48,407 nt of DNA, from the NCBI GenBank assembly GCA_024695545.1, contig JAILHZ010000196.1, positions 1 through 48,407 of the forward strand. Direction: 5' to 3'. The notes below the pieces were generated by a model. That model searched no databases. It worked only from the letters and a program-made list of their open reading frames with translations, and was not told the origin of the DNA. Source of the stretch: Clostridiales bacterium. Its GTDB lineage: Bacteria; Bacillota_A; Clostridia; Saccharofermentanales; Saccharofermentanaceae. A program made the translations under genes and the position numbers. Positions 16,355-25,043 of this stretch are shown piece after piece; within the stretch, counting starts at the first letter, position 1, and each line of letters begins with the position of its first letter.

Positions 16355-17656
16355 TCAGATGATCTGTACCGCGCCCACCGGACGGATACGGAGAATATGG
16401 CAGCTGCCCTCTCCGAAGACTGCTTCAAGTGTGCTTACATATTCATCTGCTTTCGTCTTCGGAACAAAAGCCTGTATCGTCCCTGCAAAGCCGCCGCCGT
16501 GTACTCGGCAGGCGCCATCTTCGCCGAGTACTCTTCTGCTCAGCATCAGCGCCAGCGGGATCGCCTGGGAAGTCGGATCCTTTGCGCTATAGAGGTTCTG
16601 AAGAAGATTCGCGGAAGACTCTCCGGACGCATTCACAAGTTTCAGGAACTTTCCGATATCCCCGTCATCCAGTGCCTGTGCCTCTTTCCGGACACGGGCA
16701 TTTTCCGACAGGAAATGCGCACTTCGGAGGATCGCGCGGTCACTTATTTCCGTAGAGGATCTCATTTCCGCGATCTTCCCGTAGAACTCATTTTCATCGA
16801 TTTCGGACAGGTAGTCTTTTCCGAAGAAAGAAGCAACAGCTTTCATCTCATCCGGGATTGCGGAATACTCTGAAGAAAGATCCGCATGGCTCCCCTTTGT
16901 ATCGGTAATGATAAGAGAAAAGCCTGCTTCTTCCATATTAAATTGATGACCGTCTATCTTTATTTCTTCGGGGTCCCGGAAGTCGATCTCGACCAGGCTT
17001 CCTACTGAACTGGCCATCTGATCCATAAGACCGCTGGCCTTGCCGAAATACTTATTCTCTGTAATTTTACCGAACTTCGCGATCCCGACAGCGCCGGTAC
17101 TGCCGCCGTTATCACGGCAGTCTATGATCTTTCCGATCAAGACTTCAAAGGCAGCCGAAGAAGACAGTCCGCTTCCGGAAAGGACGTTGGAAGTGATGTA
17201 GGCGTCAAAGCCAAAGACTTGAGTCCCCTGTGCGATATACTGTGCCGCCACTCCGCGGATCAGAGCCTGTGTCGTTTCTTTTTCAGACTCATGCGGTTCC
17301 GTATCGGAGATATCCACTTCAATCAGGGGATATCCTTCGGACTGAATCCGGATCACCTTATCTTCTCTTCCGGATACGATGGCGATCGTGTCCAGATCGA
17401 CTGCAGCCGCAAGGACTCTTCCTCTCTGATGATCGGTGTGGTTTCCGCCGATCTCGGATCTTCCCGGCGCCGAAAAAACCGAGATATCCGGATCCTTCTC
17501 CGCAACCTCGGGGAAGACTTTTCCAAACTCTTCCAGTGCGCGGATGTAGCGGTCCTTCTGCATGGTAAGGACGGCAGGTGCTTTTCCATAGAGATCCGAA
17601 AAAGCACCATCCAATTCGGATTCATTTATCTTCATCAATATGTCTCGGATCTTCAT
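16355..17656 (-). CDS. galK: Galactokinase (GHMP kinase family)
   Basis: GalK phosphorylates galactose at C1 for the Leloir pathway. The 433-residue protein has the galactokinase signature FSAPGRSEIGGNHTDHQRG (here IGGNHTDHQ), the GHMP ATP-loop LSGSGLSSSAAFEVL, and the C-terminal GACRVHGGGFAGTIQ motif. An extra 50 residues precede the signature. GAGGT lies before the ATG. It follows the phosphoesterase gene by 12 bp on the same strand. No galT or galE is in the window. The first codons hold an inverted pair of the octamer GTGCTTTT/AAAAGCAC (17578-17607). Confidence 0.93.
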   Translation of the reverse strand: MKIRDILMKINESELDGAFSDLYGKAPAVLTMQKDRYIRALEEFGKVFPEVAEKDPDISVFSAPGRSEIGGNHTDHQRGRVLAAAVDLDTIAIVSGREDKVIRIQSEGYPLIEVDISDTEPHESEKETTQALIRGVAAQYIAQGTQVFGFDAYITSNVLSGSGLSSSAAFEVLIGKIIDCRDNGGSTGAVGIAKFGKITENKYFGKASGLMDQMASSVGSLVEIDFRDPEEIKIDGHQFNMEEAGFSLIITDTKGSHADLSSEYSAIPDEMKAVASFFGKDYLSEIDENEFYGKIAEMRSSTEISDRAILRSAHFLSENARVRKEAQALDDGDIGKFLKLVNASGESSANLLQNLYSAKDPTSQAIPLALMLSRRVLGEDGACRVHGGGFAGTIQAFVPKTKADEYVSTLEAVFGEGSCHILRIRPVGAVQII

Positions 17657-17668
17657 AGTGTACCTCGG

Positions 17669-18406
17669 TTATCTCGAGTAAATGCCGGTCGTTATCTCTT
17701 TGGCATAGGCCTCCTTCAAAGGAAGACCTTCTGTAGCAAGCGCGATCTGCGCCTCTTTCTGATTGTCATAAGGGACTGAAAGGATCGTAAAAGAGATCGG
17801 TGAGAGCTCTTTTCCCCCAAGTTCACCCTCCACGAGGAGCGCGTGCGCACGCGGAACGCCGATACTGTTGCCGACACTTCCCGTATTGACCGAATAGCCG
17901 TCATGGAGGGATCTTACATACGGACGGTGGCTGTCCGCGCAGATGATGCTGTCATACTTTATCGAGCGGTCCTTCGAATAGAAACCGTCCCTCAGATCGT
18001 CATCGGAATCATAGCCCTGATAGAGCCCGGCCAGCGGGCGCCCGTGAACCAGACGGATATTGAGTCCGCTGATCAGAATATGATCTTCCAGAGGAAGCGA
18101 ATCGAGCCACTTGATTCGTTCTTCCCCGATCTGGTTATAGAAGAAGCTGTTCTCTTTTGCATAGATATCGCCCGGAATATCTCTCCGGAAATAGCTCTTG
18201 CAGATCCATTCATCCCAGTTTCCCTTCAGGATGTGGCCGCAGTTCTCCTTTACCCAGTCACAGGTCTCACAGTTGGAAGGTCCTTTTCCGACGGCATCTC
18301 CCAAAAACCAGATCTCATCCGGAGATAGTGTCTTGATATGTGCTGCCATTGCTTCTGTCGCGACGATGTTTCCATGCAGGTCTCCGAGAAAAATGATTCT
18401 GCTCAT
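17669..18406 (-). CDS. Metallophosphoesterase
   Basis: A 245-residue calcineurin-like phosphoesterase of the YfcE/PrpE-like type. Metal-site motifs are visible in order: GDLHGN (residues 8-13), FLGDAVGKGPSNCE, KGNWDEW in place of GNHE/D, LVHGRP, and a later SHRPYV/GSVGNSIGVPR region. The ATG at 18406 is chosen because AGGAGAAGAAGC precedes it; the longer open frame lacks a binding site. It is co-transcribed with galK. The substrate cannot be told from sequence; a phosphosugar or nucleotide is possible given its neighbour. Confidence 0.85.
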   Translation of the reverse strand: MSRIIFLGDLHGNIVATEAMAAHIKTLSPDEIWFLGDAVGKGPSNCETCDWVKENCGHILKGNWDEWICKSYFRRDIPGDIYAKENSFFYNQIGEERIKWLDSLPLEDHILISGLNIRLVHGRPLAGLYQGYDSDDDLRDGFYSKDRSIKYDSIICADSHRPYVRSLHDGYSVNTGSVGNSIGVPRAHALLVEGELGGKELSPISFTILSVPYDNQKEAQIALATEGLPLKEAYAKEITTGIYSR

Positions 18407-18438
18407 GCTTCTTCTCCTTGATGTCCAGGCTATACGGC

Positions 18439-18468
18439 AAGTGCCTCCACCCGAAGGCAGAGGCACCT
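18439..18468 (-). other. Hairpin with TTCG tetraloop
   Basis: Thirteen positions pair (18439-18451 with 18456-18468, including three G-U pairs) around a CGAA loop on plus, which reads TTCG on the transcribed minus strand. It lies between the ABC permease stop and the phosphoesterase start. No T-run follows, so it may be an inefficient terminator or an RNA-stabilising hairpin in the leader of the phosphoesterase-galK message. Confidence 0.5.
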
Positions 18469-18529
18469 GTCCTTACCTGATTATGATAATACAAATGCTG
18501 TTAGAAGTGAAATTCTATATCGGATCCGT

Positions 18530-19405
18530 TTATGAGGACACTCTGTCGTATTTGCTGATCAGCAGCACATCGGCCACAAGCAGAAGAACCGGTGCGGATA
18601 ACATAAGCGGCAGGTTATTATATGAATCTCCGTATGCAATCGCGGCGACGGAAATAAAGAGGACAATGACCGTAGCTATAACAATACATAAAGCACAAAG
18701 AGGTGTACTAAGATGTTTCTGAAGCTTTCCGATCAGGGCCAGCAGGAATGCCAGACCCAGCCAGACCACCATTATCAGCAGGAAGTGGAATGTAAATCCA
18801 CCGAACTTGACCGGTTCGTAGGATCGGATCAATCTCACCTGCGAATCCGTCCACTCCGACTGGTAGGAGCCTATAATTTTATAGAAACTGCCATTTCTGA
18901 AGACTATACCGCTATCCGTTAATGCCGTCTGGATCGTGAACAGGACAAATACTAATACCATAATGAGCATGCTGGAGACGAACTTCACCACAAAGAGCAC
19001 GGATTTCTTACAGGGAACTCCGAAAGTCATCTCTGCCTGCGCCCCGAAGAAGTTCTTGATCAGATTCCCTATATTCAGAACGACCAGGAATGCCATCAGT
19101 ATAAGGGTCGCAAAACTTACGCCTATTTTCAGCTCATACAGACTTATACCATTTTCCATTTCATTAATGAAATCCGACTCTTCTGCTGTCATATCGCTGA
19201 AGGGATCCTCCGAGTATTCACCGGTCACATATTTGTCGATGATTCTATCGTATTTGACCCATCTGCTCTGCATGTAGATCGACGGGATCATCAGCAGAAG
19301 CGGGACGATAATGCCGATGACAAGGAGTCTTTTGAGCTCATCACCAAATGCGGAAAGACCCATTTTCAGATTATTCGGTGCCTTATACTCGGCCATATCA
19401 CTCAT
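18530..19405 (-). CDS. ABC transporter permease (ABC-2 type), YtrC/D-like context
   Basis: A 291-residue membrane protein with about six hydrophobic spans (near 27-46, 95-117, 142-163, 205-228, 240-262, 267-285) and a polar outer loop after the first. It is the membrane partner of the ATPase encoded just upstream: its ATG (19405) lies 8 bases inside the ATPase gene, with GGAGG 8 nt before it. A longer frame is rejected because that site fits this ATG. Substrate unknown; related YtrA-controlled ABC systems respond to cell-wall-active antibiotics. Confidence 0.8.
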   Translation of the reverse strand: MSDMAEYKAPNNLKMGLSAFGDELKRLLVIGIIVPLLLMIPSIYMQSRWVKYDRIIDKYVTGEYSEDPFSDMTAEESDFINEMENGISLYELKIGVSFATLILMAFLVVLNIGNLIKNFFGAQAEMTFGVPCKKSVLFVVKFVSSMLIMVLVFVLFTIQTALTDSGIVFRNGSFYKIIGSYQSEWTDSQVRLIRSYEPVKFGGFTFHFLLIMVVWLGLAFLLALIGKLQKHLSTPLCALCIVIATVIVLFISVAAIAYGDSYNNLPLMLSAPVLLLVADVLLISKYDRVSS

Positions 19406-20120
19406 TTTCACTGCCTCCTTCCACAAAACGGAATTCTTCCTTGAATATGTCATTAATGGTCATCCCGTACTTCGAACGCAGTTCATCCGCTTCTCCCTGA
19501 AGATGGACTTTTCCGTTCTTCAGCATAACTACTTCGTCGAGGATCAATTCGATGTCCAGGACAACATGCGTGCTGATGATGACCGTGTTATCTTCGCCAA
19601 AAGAACCGAGGATCGTCTGTACGATAAAATCTCTTGTGGCCGGATCGACCGCCGCCAGAGGCTCATCAAGAAGGAAGAGCTTCGCTTTTCTGCTTAGGAA
19701 AAGGATCAGCTGGACCTGCTCCTTCTGTCCCTTCGAGAGTGAAGCCAGCCGCTGATTCGGCTTGAACTTCAGGCGCTTCATGAGAGAAAGTGCTTTTTCC
19801 TCTTCAAAATCCGGGAAGTACTTCTTCATGTGTTTCATGGCGCCGCGGATCGAATGGAATCCGCCCAGAACATAGTGGTCAGGAAGGAAACTTACATAGC
19901 TGTTCGTCACTTCTGACGGTTCCAGTCCGTCGATCAGGATCTCTCCGTCATTCTTGGTCAGAAGGCCCATCAGGAGGCGGAATAGTGTCGTCTTTCCTTC
20001 TCCGTTCGGTGCGAGGAGACCGACGATCTTCCCGGTTCCGATCGTCAGATCGAGCCCGTCTAAGACCTTCTTCTTCCCGTAGGTACGGGTCAGGTTGCTA
20101 ATCTTGAGCAGATCATTCAT
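19398..20120 (-). CDS. ABC transporter ATP-binding protein, YtrB-like
   Basis: A 240-residue ATPase. Walker A is APNGEGKTT, the signature is LSKGQKEQVQL (Lys in place of the first Gly of LSGGQ, common in this subfamily), Walker B is LFLLDEPLAAVDP, and the switch histidine is in IISTHV. It overlaps the GntR gene upstream by four bases and the permease downstream by eight, so the three form a tight operon. Confidence 0.9.
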   Translation of the reverse strand: MNDLLKISNLTRTYGKKKVLDGLDLTIGTGKIVGLLAPNGEGKTTLFRLLMGLLTKNDGEILIDGLEPSEVTNSYVSFLPDHYVLGGFHSIRGAMKHMKKYFPDFEEEKALSLMKRLKFKPNQRLASLSKGQKEQVQLILFLSRKAKLFLLDEPLAAVDPATRDFIVQTILGSFGEDNTVIISTHVVLDIELILDEVVMLKNGKVHLQGEADELRSKYGMTINDIFKEEFRFVEGGSENE

Positions 20121-20485
20121 TTCTTTTCACCTCCAATATCCTGAATCAGGGAAACCGCATCTTCCTGCGATATTCCGAGTTTCTTCATCTCCTGCAGGAA
20201 TTCTTCTGCTGCGGCCGCAGCATATTCCCGCCTGATCTTCTTCAGCAATTCTTCGTCCGTGGTCACGACACGTCCGCTGGTACGGTTCGTGATGGCAAGT
20301 CCTGTATCTTCCAGTTGTGACATCGCTCTCTGCATAGTGTTCGGATTTACTCCTGCCTCCTCGGCCATCTCGCGCACGGAAGGAAGTTTGCCGCCCTTCG
20401 GATATATCCCGTTAAGGATACGGATCACGATCATGTCGTAGATCTGCTGGAAGATCGGCCTGTTCTCTTTAAAAGCCCACGGCAT
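20117..20485 (-). CDS. GntR-family regulator, YtrA subfamily
   Basis: A 122-residue protein with a GntR winged helix (PIFQQIYDMIVIRILNGIYPKG, then LPSVREMAEEAGVNPNTMQRAMSQLE in landmark form) and a short helical tail, the size and layout of the YtrA subfamily. These proteins repress their own ABC operon and dissociate on antibiotic or envelope stress. The ATG at 20485 follows AGGAGG by 7 nt. A matching operator lies 60 bp upstream, over the promoter. Confidence 0.9.
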   Translation of the reverse strand: MPWAFKENRPIFQQIYDMIVIRILNGIYPKGGKLPSVREMAEEAGVNPNTMQRAMSQLEDTGLAITNRTSGRVVTTDEELLKKIRREYAAAAAEEFLQEMKKLGISQEDAVSLIQDIGGEKK

Positions 20486-20544
20486 GTCCTTACCTCCTGT
20501 CTTGAACAGATCATTTCGGAAAATAGAGATATCCCTTTCCAAAA

Positions 20545-20592
20545 ACTGTACTACTTGATTAATACAGTAATACGGTTTAAGAGGATTGTCAA
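20545..20592 (-). promoter_or_regulatory. Promoter with YtrA-type operator
   Basis: On the minus strand a perfect TTGACA (plus 20587-20592) is 17 bp from a weak -10 TACTGT (plus 20564-20569). Overlapping the -10 is the dyad ACTGTA-N12-TACAGT (20545-20568), nine of twelve positions symmetric per arm. Geometry and sequence resemble the AGTGTA-spacer-TACACT sites reported for B. subtilis YtrA. Binding here would block the promoter of gntR and the ABC genes. Confidence 0.65.
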
Positions 20593-20897
20593 CACACTTT
20601 CAAAAAGAAATCTGCGTTAGTGAAAAAAACAGGGCAGTCTCAAAACAGTGTGCATAATGATTTTCCCGCCGCCCGGACTGCCCGGACTGCCAAATACGCC
20701 AATCGGGCGGCTGATTGTTCCAAATTGATATAAGATTGCTGAAAATGACTGTCTTATATCAATGTTTTTGGGGGGCGGTTGATATAAAAACGGGAAAAAC
20801 AGTGCTCTTAAATCAATATGCTCCTCGCTCTGAAGTGGTAATCTTTTTGGGGGACACAGTTATATTAAATTTCAACAGGAAGCCTGTATATTCAGAA
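20593..20897. repeat. Intergenic region with nested inverted repeats
   Basis: No coding region is convincing here. A G+C-rich 8-bp inverted repeat GCCGCCCG/CGGGCGGC (20668-20675, 20704-20711) encloses a tandem 9-mer CCCGGACTG. Next come two tandem inverted repeats of one unit: ATTGATATAAGA (20724-20735) with its perfect complement (20752-20763), then GTTGATATAAAA (20778-20789) with TCTTAAATCAAT (20806-20817). G-runs (TTTTTGGGGGG, TTTTTGGGGG) lie beside or after each. It is downstream of the dehydratase terminator and upstream of the gntR promoter. Confidence 0.55.
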
Positions 20898-20940
20898 CAA
20901 AAAAAGGAGCTGGCTCTTTGGTTTGAGACAGCTCCTTAGG
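20898..20940 (-). terminator. Terminator of the sugar dehydratase gene
   Basis: A 13-bp stem with one mismatch pairs 20904-20916 with 20925-20937 (AAGGAGCTGGCTC / GAGACAGCTCCTT on plus), with a run of T on the minus strand after it. It begins 28 bp after the stop at 20965. Confidence 0.85.
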
Positions 20941-20964
20941 TTTTTTCAGATTCAATTATCAGGA

Positions 20965-22863
20965 TCAAAGGGAACCCGGCTTATATGTAGGAACGATCTC
21001 CTGAACATACTTCTTGATGTTCTCGTCATCTTCCTGGCTGTCGAGGTCGAGTTCTTCGATCTTCTTTCTCAGCTTCTCATCGTCCATCTCGATCGGCTGG
21101 CCAATGAAGATGAGCTTGTTATCCGTCGTCTGCATGCCTTCCTCATCCATGAGTTTCTCCTCATAGAGCTTCTCACCCGGACGAAGTCCTGTGTAAACGA
21201 TCTTGATATCGACATCCGGTGTCAGACCGGAAAGCTTGATCAGGTTTCTCGCCATATCATCGATCTTGACCGGATCACCCATGTCGAGAACGAAGATCTC
21301 TCCGCCCTTCGCATACTGGGAAGCCTGAAGTACCAGAGATACCGCCTCCGGAATCGTCATGAAGTAACGGATGATGTCCTTATGTGTAACCGTGACAGGA
21401 CCGCCTTCTTCGATCTGCTTTCTGAAGAGCGGGATAACGGAACCGTTCGAGCCGAGAACGTTACCGAAACGGACTGCAACGAACTTCGTATTTGTCTCCT
21501 GGCGGTTCATCATCTGGATGACCATCTCACAGATACGCTTGGAAGCACCCATCAGGTTCGTCGGGTTAACGGCCTTATCGGTAGAGATGAGTACAAAGGT
21601 CTCAACGCCGGCCTTGGCAGCAGCTACAGCTGTCTTATATGTACCCATGACGTTGTTCTTGATGGCTTCGTTCGGGCTGTCTTCCATGAGCGGTACATGC
21701 TTATGCGCAGCTGCGTGGAATACGATGTTCGGCTTATACTTCTGCATTACGCTCTCGATACGGTGTGTGTTACGTACCGAACCGATCAGGGTAACGAGAT
21801 TCAGCTTGTTGTGATACTTACGTACCAGTTCCTGCTGGATGTCGTAAGCACCGTTCTCATAGATATCGAAGATGATCAGCTGCTTCGGCTGATGGGCTGC
21901 GATCTGACGGCAAAGCTCGGAACCGATGGATCCGCCGCCTCCGGTAACCAGGATCGTCTTGCCCTGGAGCATCGCGAATACTTCGTCGTTATTGATCTCG
22001 ATCGGGTCTCTGCCCAGAAGGTCAGTAAGCTCAACATCCTTCAGACGGTTTACACTGACTTCACCATTGGCGAGCTGATAAACACCCGGAAGGACACGAA
22101 CCTTCGCACCGGTTTCCTTACAGATGCTCAGGATGTTCTTTCTGTCTCTCGGAGAAGCAGTCGGCATTGCGAAAATGATGGAACCGATGTTATACTCAGC
22201 CGCCTTCTCAACAATCGCATCACGGCCGCCGACGATCGGAATACCATAGAGTTCTCTTCCGATCTTTCCCGGGTTGTCATCGATGATGCAGACCGGACGC
22301 TGGTTCTGGTGAGTATCACTCTTAAGCTCACGGATCAGGACAGATCCTGCAGAACCGCCGCCGATGATCATGACATTCTCGATGTTGCCTGCACGGTACT
22401 CGTTACTCTTACTGTACTGACTTCTGATATAACGGAGCAGACGGTAGGAGAAGCGGACCATCACATGAAGAACGAAAGCAATAAAGACACCGAAGAAATA
22501 GAAAGATCTCGGCTCATCGATCTTCAGCAGGAATTTCGAAAGGATATAGCAGAGAACGATGACGGCATACGCCTTGATCATCGTAAAAGTCTCATCGATA
22601 CTGACATATGTCCAGATGCTGTGATAAAGCTTAAACACGAGGAAAACCGCGATCGTGATCGCGCACCACAGCGGGATGATTCTCAGATAGGTTGTGAAAT
22701 ACTCGTTCGGAATACTCCGGAAGCGCATATCAAATCGGAGCCACAGTGCAGCAAAAAAGGAAAATACGACTACCAGAATATCAGCAATGATAACTACGAT
22801 AGAGTGGGTGACCCACTGCATATCGATTTTTTTCTTCGTCTTTTCAGATTTATTCTTTTCCAT
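20965..22863 (-). CDS. Membrane-bound nucleotide-sugar 4,6-dehydratase (CapD/FlaA1/PglF type)
   Basis: A 632-residue polysaccharide biosynthesis protein. Four membrane spans occupy about residues 12-130. A first Rossmann-like part has IIGGGSAGSVLIREL. The catalytic short-chain dehydrogenase domain starts with LVTGGGGSIGSELCRQ and carries STDKAVNPTNLMGASKR, in which Thr-Asp-Lys replace the usual Tyr as in UDP-GlcNAc 4,6-dehydratases. It likely makes a UDP-4-keto-6-deoxy-HexNAc for capsule, glycan or bacillosamine-type sugars. The ATG at 22863 follows GAGGG; a GTG five codons earlier overlaps that site. It stands alone, with its own promoter and terminator and no glycan cluster beside it. Confidence 0.92.
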   Translation of the reverse strand: MEKNKSEKTKKKIDMQWVTHSIVVIIADILVVVFSFFAALWLRFDMRFRSIPNEYFTTYLRIIPLWCAITIAVFLVFKLYHSIWTYVSIDETFTMIKAYAVIVLCYILSKFLLKIDEPRSFYFFGVFIAFVLHVMVRFSYRLLRYIRSQYSKSNEYRAGNIENVMIIGGGSAGSVLIRELKSDTHQNQRPVCIIDDNPGKIGRELYGIPIVGGRDAIVEKAAEYNIGSIIFAMPTASPRDRKNILSICKETGAKVRVLPGVYQLANGEVSVNRLKDVELTDLLGRDPIEINNDEVFAMLQGKTILVTGGGGSIGSELCRQIAAHQPKQLIIFDIYENGAYDIQQELVRKYHNKLNLVTLIGSVRNTHRIESVMQKYKPNIVFHAAAHKHVPLMEDSPNEAIKNNVMGTYKTAVAAAKAGVETFVLISTDKAVNPTNLMGASKRICEMVIQMMNRQETNTKFVAVRFGNVLGSNGSVIPLFRKQIEEGGPVTVTHKDIIRYFMTIPEAVSLVLQASQYAKGGEIFVLDMGDPVKIDDMARNLIKLSGLTPDVDIKIVYTGLRPGEKLYEEKLMDEEGMQTTDNKLIFIGQPIEMDDEKLRKKIEELDLDSQEDDENIKKYVQEIVPTYKPGSL

Positions 22864-22938
22864 GTATCCCTCAAACACTCAATCAAGTATCTAATACATA
22901 TTAAACAGATAATACCATAAATCTTTTGTGCTTTCGAG

Positions 22939-22967
22939 ATATTAATACACATTCCGAACTGTGTCAA
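22939..22967 (-). promoter_or_regulatory. Promoter of the sugar dehydratase gene
   Basis: On the minus strand TTGACA (plus 22962-22967), 17 bp, TAATAT (plus 22939-22944). The leader would be about 70 nt. Confidence 0.75.
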
Positions 22968-23012
22968 CACATAATTCTCAAATGTCAAAATAATCCGACT
23001 ATGATGCAATCC

Positions 23013-24347
23013 TCACGATTCCGCGGATTCTTTCTTCACAGGGAAAGTCAGTGTGATCTTCGTTCCTTTTCCGGGTTCGCTCTCGAGCTTCACCTTAGCA
23101 CCGTGATGCTGTGCGCCGTGCTTGACGATGGAAAGACCAAGGCCCGTTCCGCCGATCTCTTTCGAGTGGCTCTTATCTACCCGGTAGAATCTCTCGAAGA
23201 CTCTCTTCTGATGCTGCTGTGGAATGCCGATACCGGAATCCTTTACCGAAAGAGTGACGTCCCCGTTTTCCATTGCAGATACGTCCACATCAACTCTTCC
23301 TCCCGGTGTATTATACTTGATGGCGTTATCACAGAGGTTATATACCATCTCGTTGAGAAGTGCATATACACCGGATACCTTGGTGGATCTTCCGGACAGG
23401 CTCAGCTTGATCCCCTGCTTGTTGGCCACCGGTCTTAGGGTATCAAGCACCTCGGCGGAAAGATCGTAGATGTCTACATCCTCGAATTCCGGTTCCTCTG
23501 TGTTCTCATCAAGACGGGAAAGCTTGATAATGTCTTCGATCAGCGCGATCAGGCGCTGGGATTCCTTATAGATATCCGAGGAGAATTCCTGGACTTTATC
23601 CTGCGATACATTTCCCTGGGCCATCAGTTCCGCAAAACCGGAGATCGATGTCAGCGGGGTCTTTAACTCATGGGAAACATTGGCGGTGAATTCACGTCGC
23701 ATCTGTTCTCTTGACGCAACCTCTTCCTGGATCGTCATCTTCTGCTCCTGGATCTTCTCAATAAGGGGCGTCAGTTCCGGATACTTATTGATCTCCGGAT
23801 GATCCAGATCAAGGGCATTGATCGGGTTAACGATCTGCTTGGCAATACGGAATGAAAGCACACCCGAGATCGCCAGAACAAGGATCAGCACCCACAGGAT
23901 CGGCCTTACGGCAACGATTGCCTCGCGGATCGCACTGACCGGGCGGCTCAGTCGGAGAATCGTTCCATCCGGGCATTTTCTCGCATAGTACATCATGGAT
24001 TCACCATCGCTTTCGGACTTGCGGATCCCTTTTCCGTCTCCGGTCTCGAGCGCTTCGGCCACTTCCGCGCTCTCTTTCTCATTGCCTAAGGGAAGTGTGA
24101 ATGTATTGTCGTAGAGGACCTCACCATTGGCATCGATCCAAGTGATGCGGTTCGTATCATCCAGTTTCTCGAGATAGGAGACACCTCCGGAGATAAGCCC
24201 CTGCTCCGCGTACATCGCTTCCTGCTTCAGCACATCAAATGTCCCATCCTTCGTCTGCGTGTACTGTATCCCGAAGAACAGCAGCGCGCAGAGCGCAAGA
24301 ACAGAGATGCCGATCAGAAATGAATTTCGAAAGATGGTCTTGGTCAT
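23013..24347 (-). CDS. phoR: Sensor histidine kinase, PhoR-like
   Basis: A 444-residue kinase with two membrane spans (about 8-30 and 147-168) around an extracytoplasmic sensor of about 115 residues. HisKA follows (NVSHELKTP, His226), then the ATPase domain with YNLCDNAIKYN (N box), DSGIGIP (G1) and GTGLGLSIV (G2). It lacks a PAS domain. GGAGG lies in the end of the response regulator gene, 8 nt before the ATG, and the gap is 3 bp. Pairing with the regulator and the divergent phosphate symporter supports a phosphate-sensing role. Confidence 0.85.
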   Translation of the reverse strand: MTKTIFRNSFLIGISVLALCALLFFGIQYTQTKDGTFDVLKQEAMYAEQGLISGGVSYLEKLDDTNRITWIDANGEVLYDNTFTLPLGNEKESAEVAEALETGDGKGIRKSESDGESMMYYARKCPDGTILRLSRPVSAIREAIVAVRPILWVLILVLAISGVLSFRIAKQIVNPINALDLDHPEINKYPELTPLIEKIQEQKMTIQEEVASREQMRREFTANVSHELKTPLTSISGFAELMAQGNVSQDKVQEFSSDIYKESQRLIALIEDIIKLSRLDENTEEPEFEDVDIYDLSAEVLDTLRPVANKQGIKLSLSGRSTKVSGVYALLNEMVYNLCDNAIKYNTPGGRVDVDVSAMENGDVTLSVKDSGIGIPQQHQKRVFERFYRVDKSHSKEIGGTGLGLSIVKHGAQHHGAKVKLESEPGKGTKITLTFPVKKESAES

Positions 24348-24350
24348 ACA

Positions 24351-25022
24351 TCATTCCTCCAACAAACGATAACCTACTCCACGAACAGTCTGGATCAGAT
24401 ATCCTGCATCCCCCAGTTTGGAACGCAGTGTACGGATATGGACATCGAGGGTCCTGTTTTCTCTCTCCGCACCGAGTCCCCAGACCCGGTCGAGAAGCAC
24501 TTCTCTGGTCATAACGATACCACGGTTCTCGGCAAGCAGGCTAAGAAGCGTGAATTCTTTATATGTGAGGACGATCTTCTCGCCATTGACAGAAGCCTCG
24601 CGCTTATCCGGACAGATATAAAGAGGTCCGATCGTATACTCTGAAAGATTCTGCCCTCTGGCGTTTCTTCTGAGAACAGCTCTGACTCTCGCGGTCAGTT
24701 CCATGATGCCGAATGGTTTGGAAATATAGTCATCCGCGCCCGCGTCAAGACCGACAACACGGTCGTACTCGGTATTCTTAGCGGTAAGCATAATGACGGG
24801 AATGTCTTTGGTCAGCGCGTCTCTCCGGATGCGTCTTAGAATCGAGATGCCGTCCTCGCCCGGAAGCATGATGTCCAGAAGGATCAGTTCCGGAAGCTGT
24901 TTCTCCATGGCCGACTGGAAAAGCTCATACACCTCAAAGCCCTCTGCATCATAGCCCTGACTGTTCAGTGCATAGATCACGAGCTTGCGAATGCTTTCAT
25001 CGTCTTCCAGAAGATAGATCAA
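24351..25022 (-). CDS. phoB: Response regulator, PhoB/PhoP-like
   Basis: A 223-residue OmpR-family regulator. The receiver has EDD at 6-8, the phosphorylated Asp50 in LILLDIMLPGEDG, Thr in MLTAKN and Lys in DYISKPFG. The C-terminal winged helix has LTYKEFTLLSLL and LDVHIRTLRSKLG. The start is taken as TTG 25022 (MIYLLEDDES), 8 nt after AGAGG; a GTG three codons earlier sits on the binding site. Pho-box-like repeats lie in its divergent promoter region, consistent with autoregulation. Confidence 0.87.
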   Translation of the reverse strand: MIYLLEDDESIRKLVIYALNSQGYDAEGFEVYELFQSAMEKQLPELILLDIMLPGEDGISILRRIRRDALTKDIPVIMLTAKNTEYDRVVGLDAGADDYISKPFGIMELTARVRAVLRRNARGQNLSEYTIGPLYICPDKREASVNGEKIVLTYKEFTLLSLLAENRGIVMTREVLLDRVWGLGAERENRTLDVHIRTLRSKLGDAGYLIQTVRGVGYRLLEE

Positions 25023-25043
25023 CTCTCTCACCTCTGCTCAATC

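Noticed and set aside
17669..18466. Longer start for the phosphoesterase at 18466
   Set aside because: The added 20 residues are basic and unrelated to the family, and the binding site AGGAG fits ATG 18406.
20923..22920. A 665-codon open frame on the plus strand opposite the sugar dehydratase
   Set aside because: It mirrors the dehydratase gene, has no recognisable domain or binding site, and its length follows from codon bias on the opposite strand.
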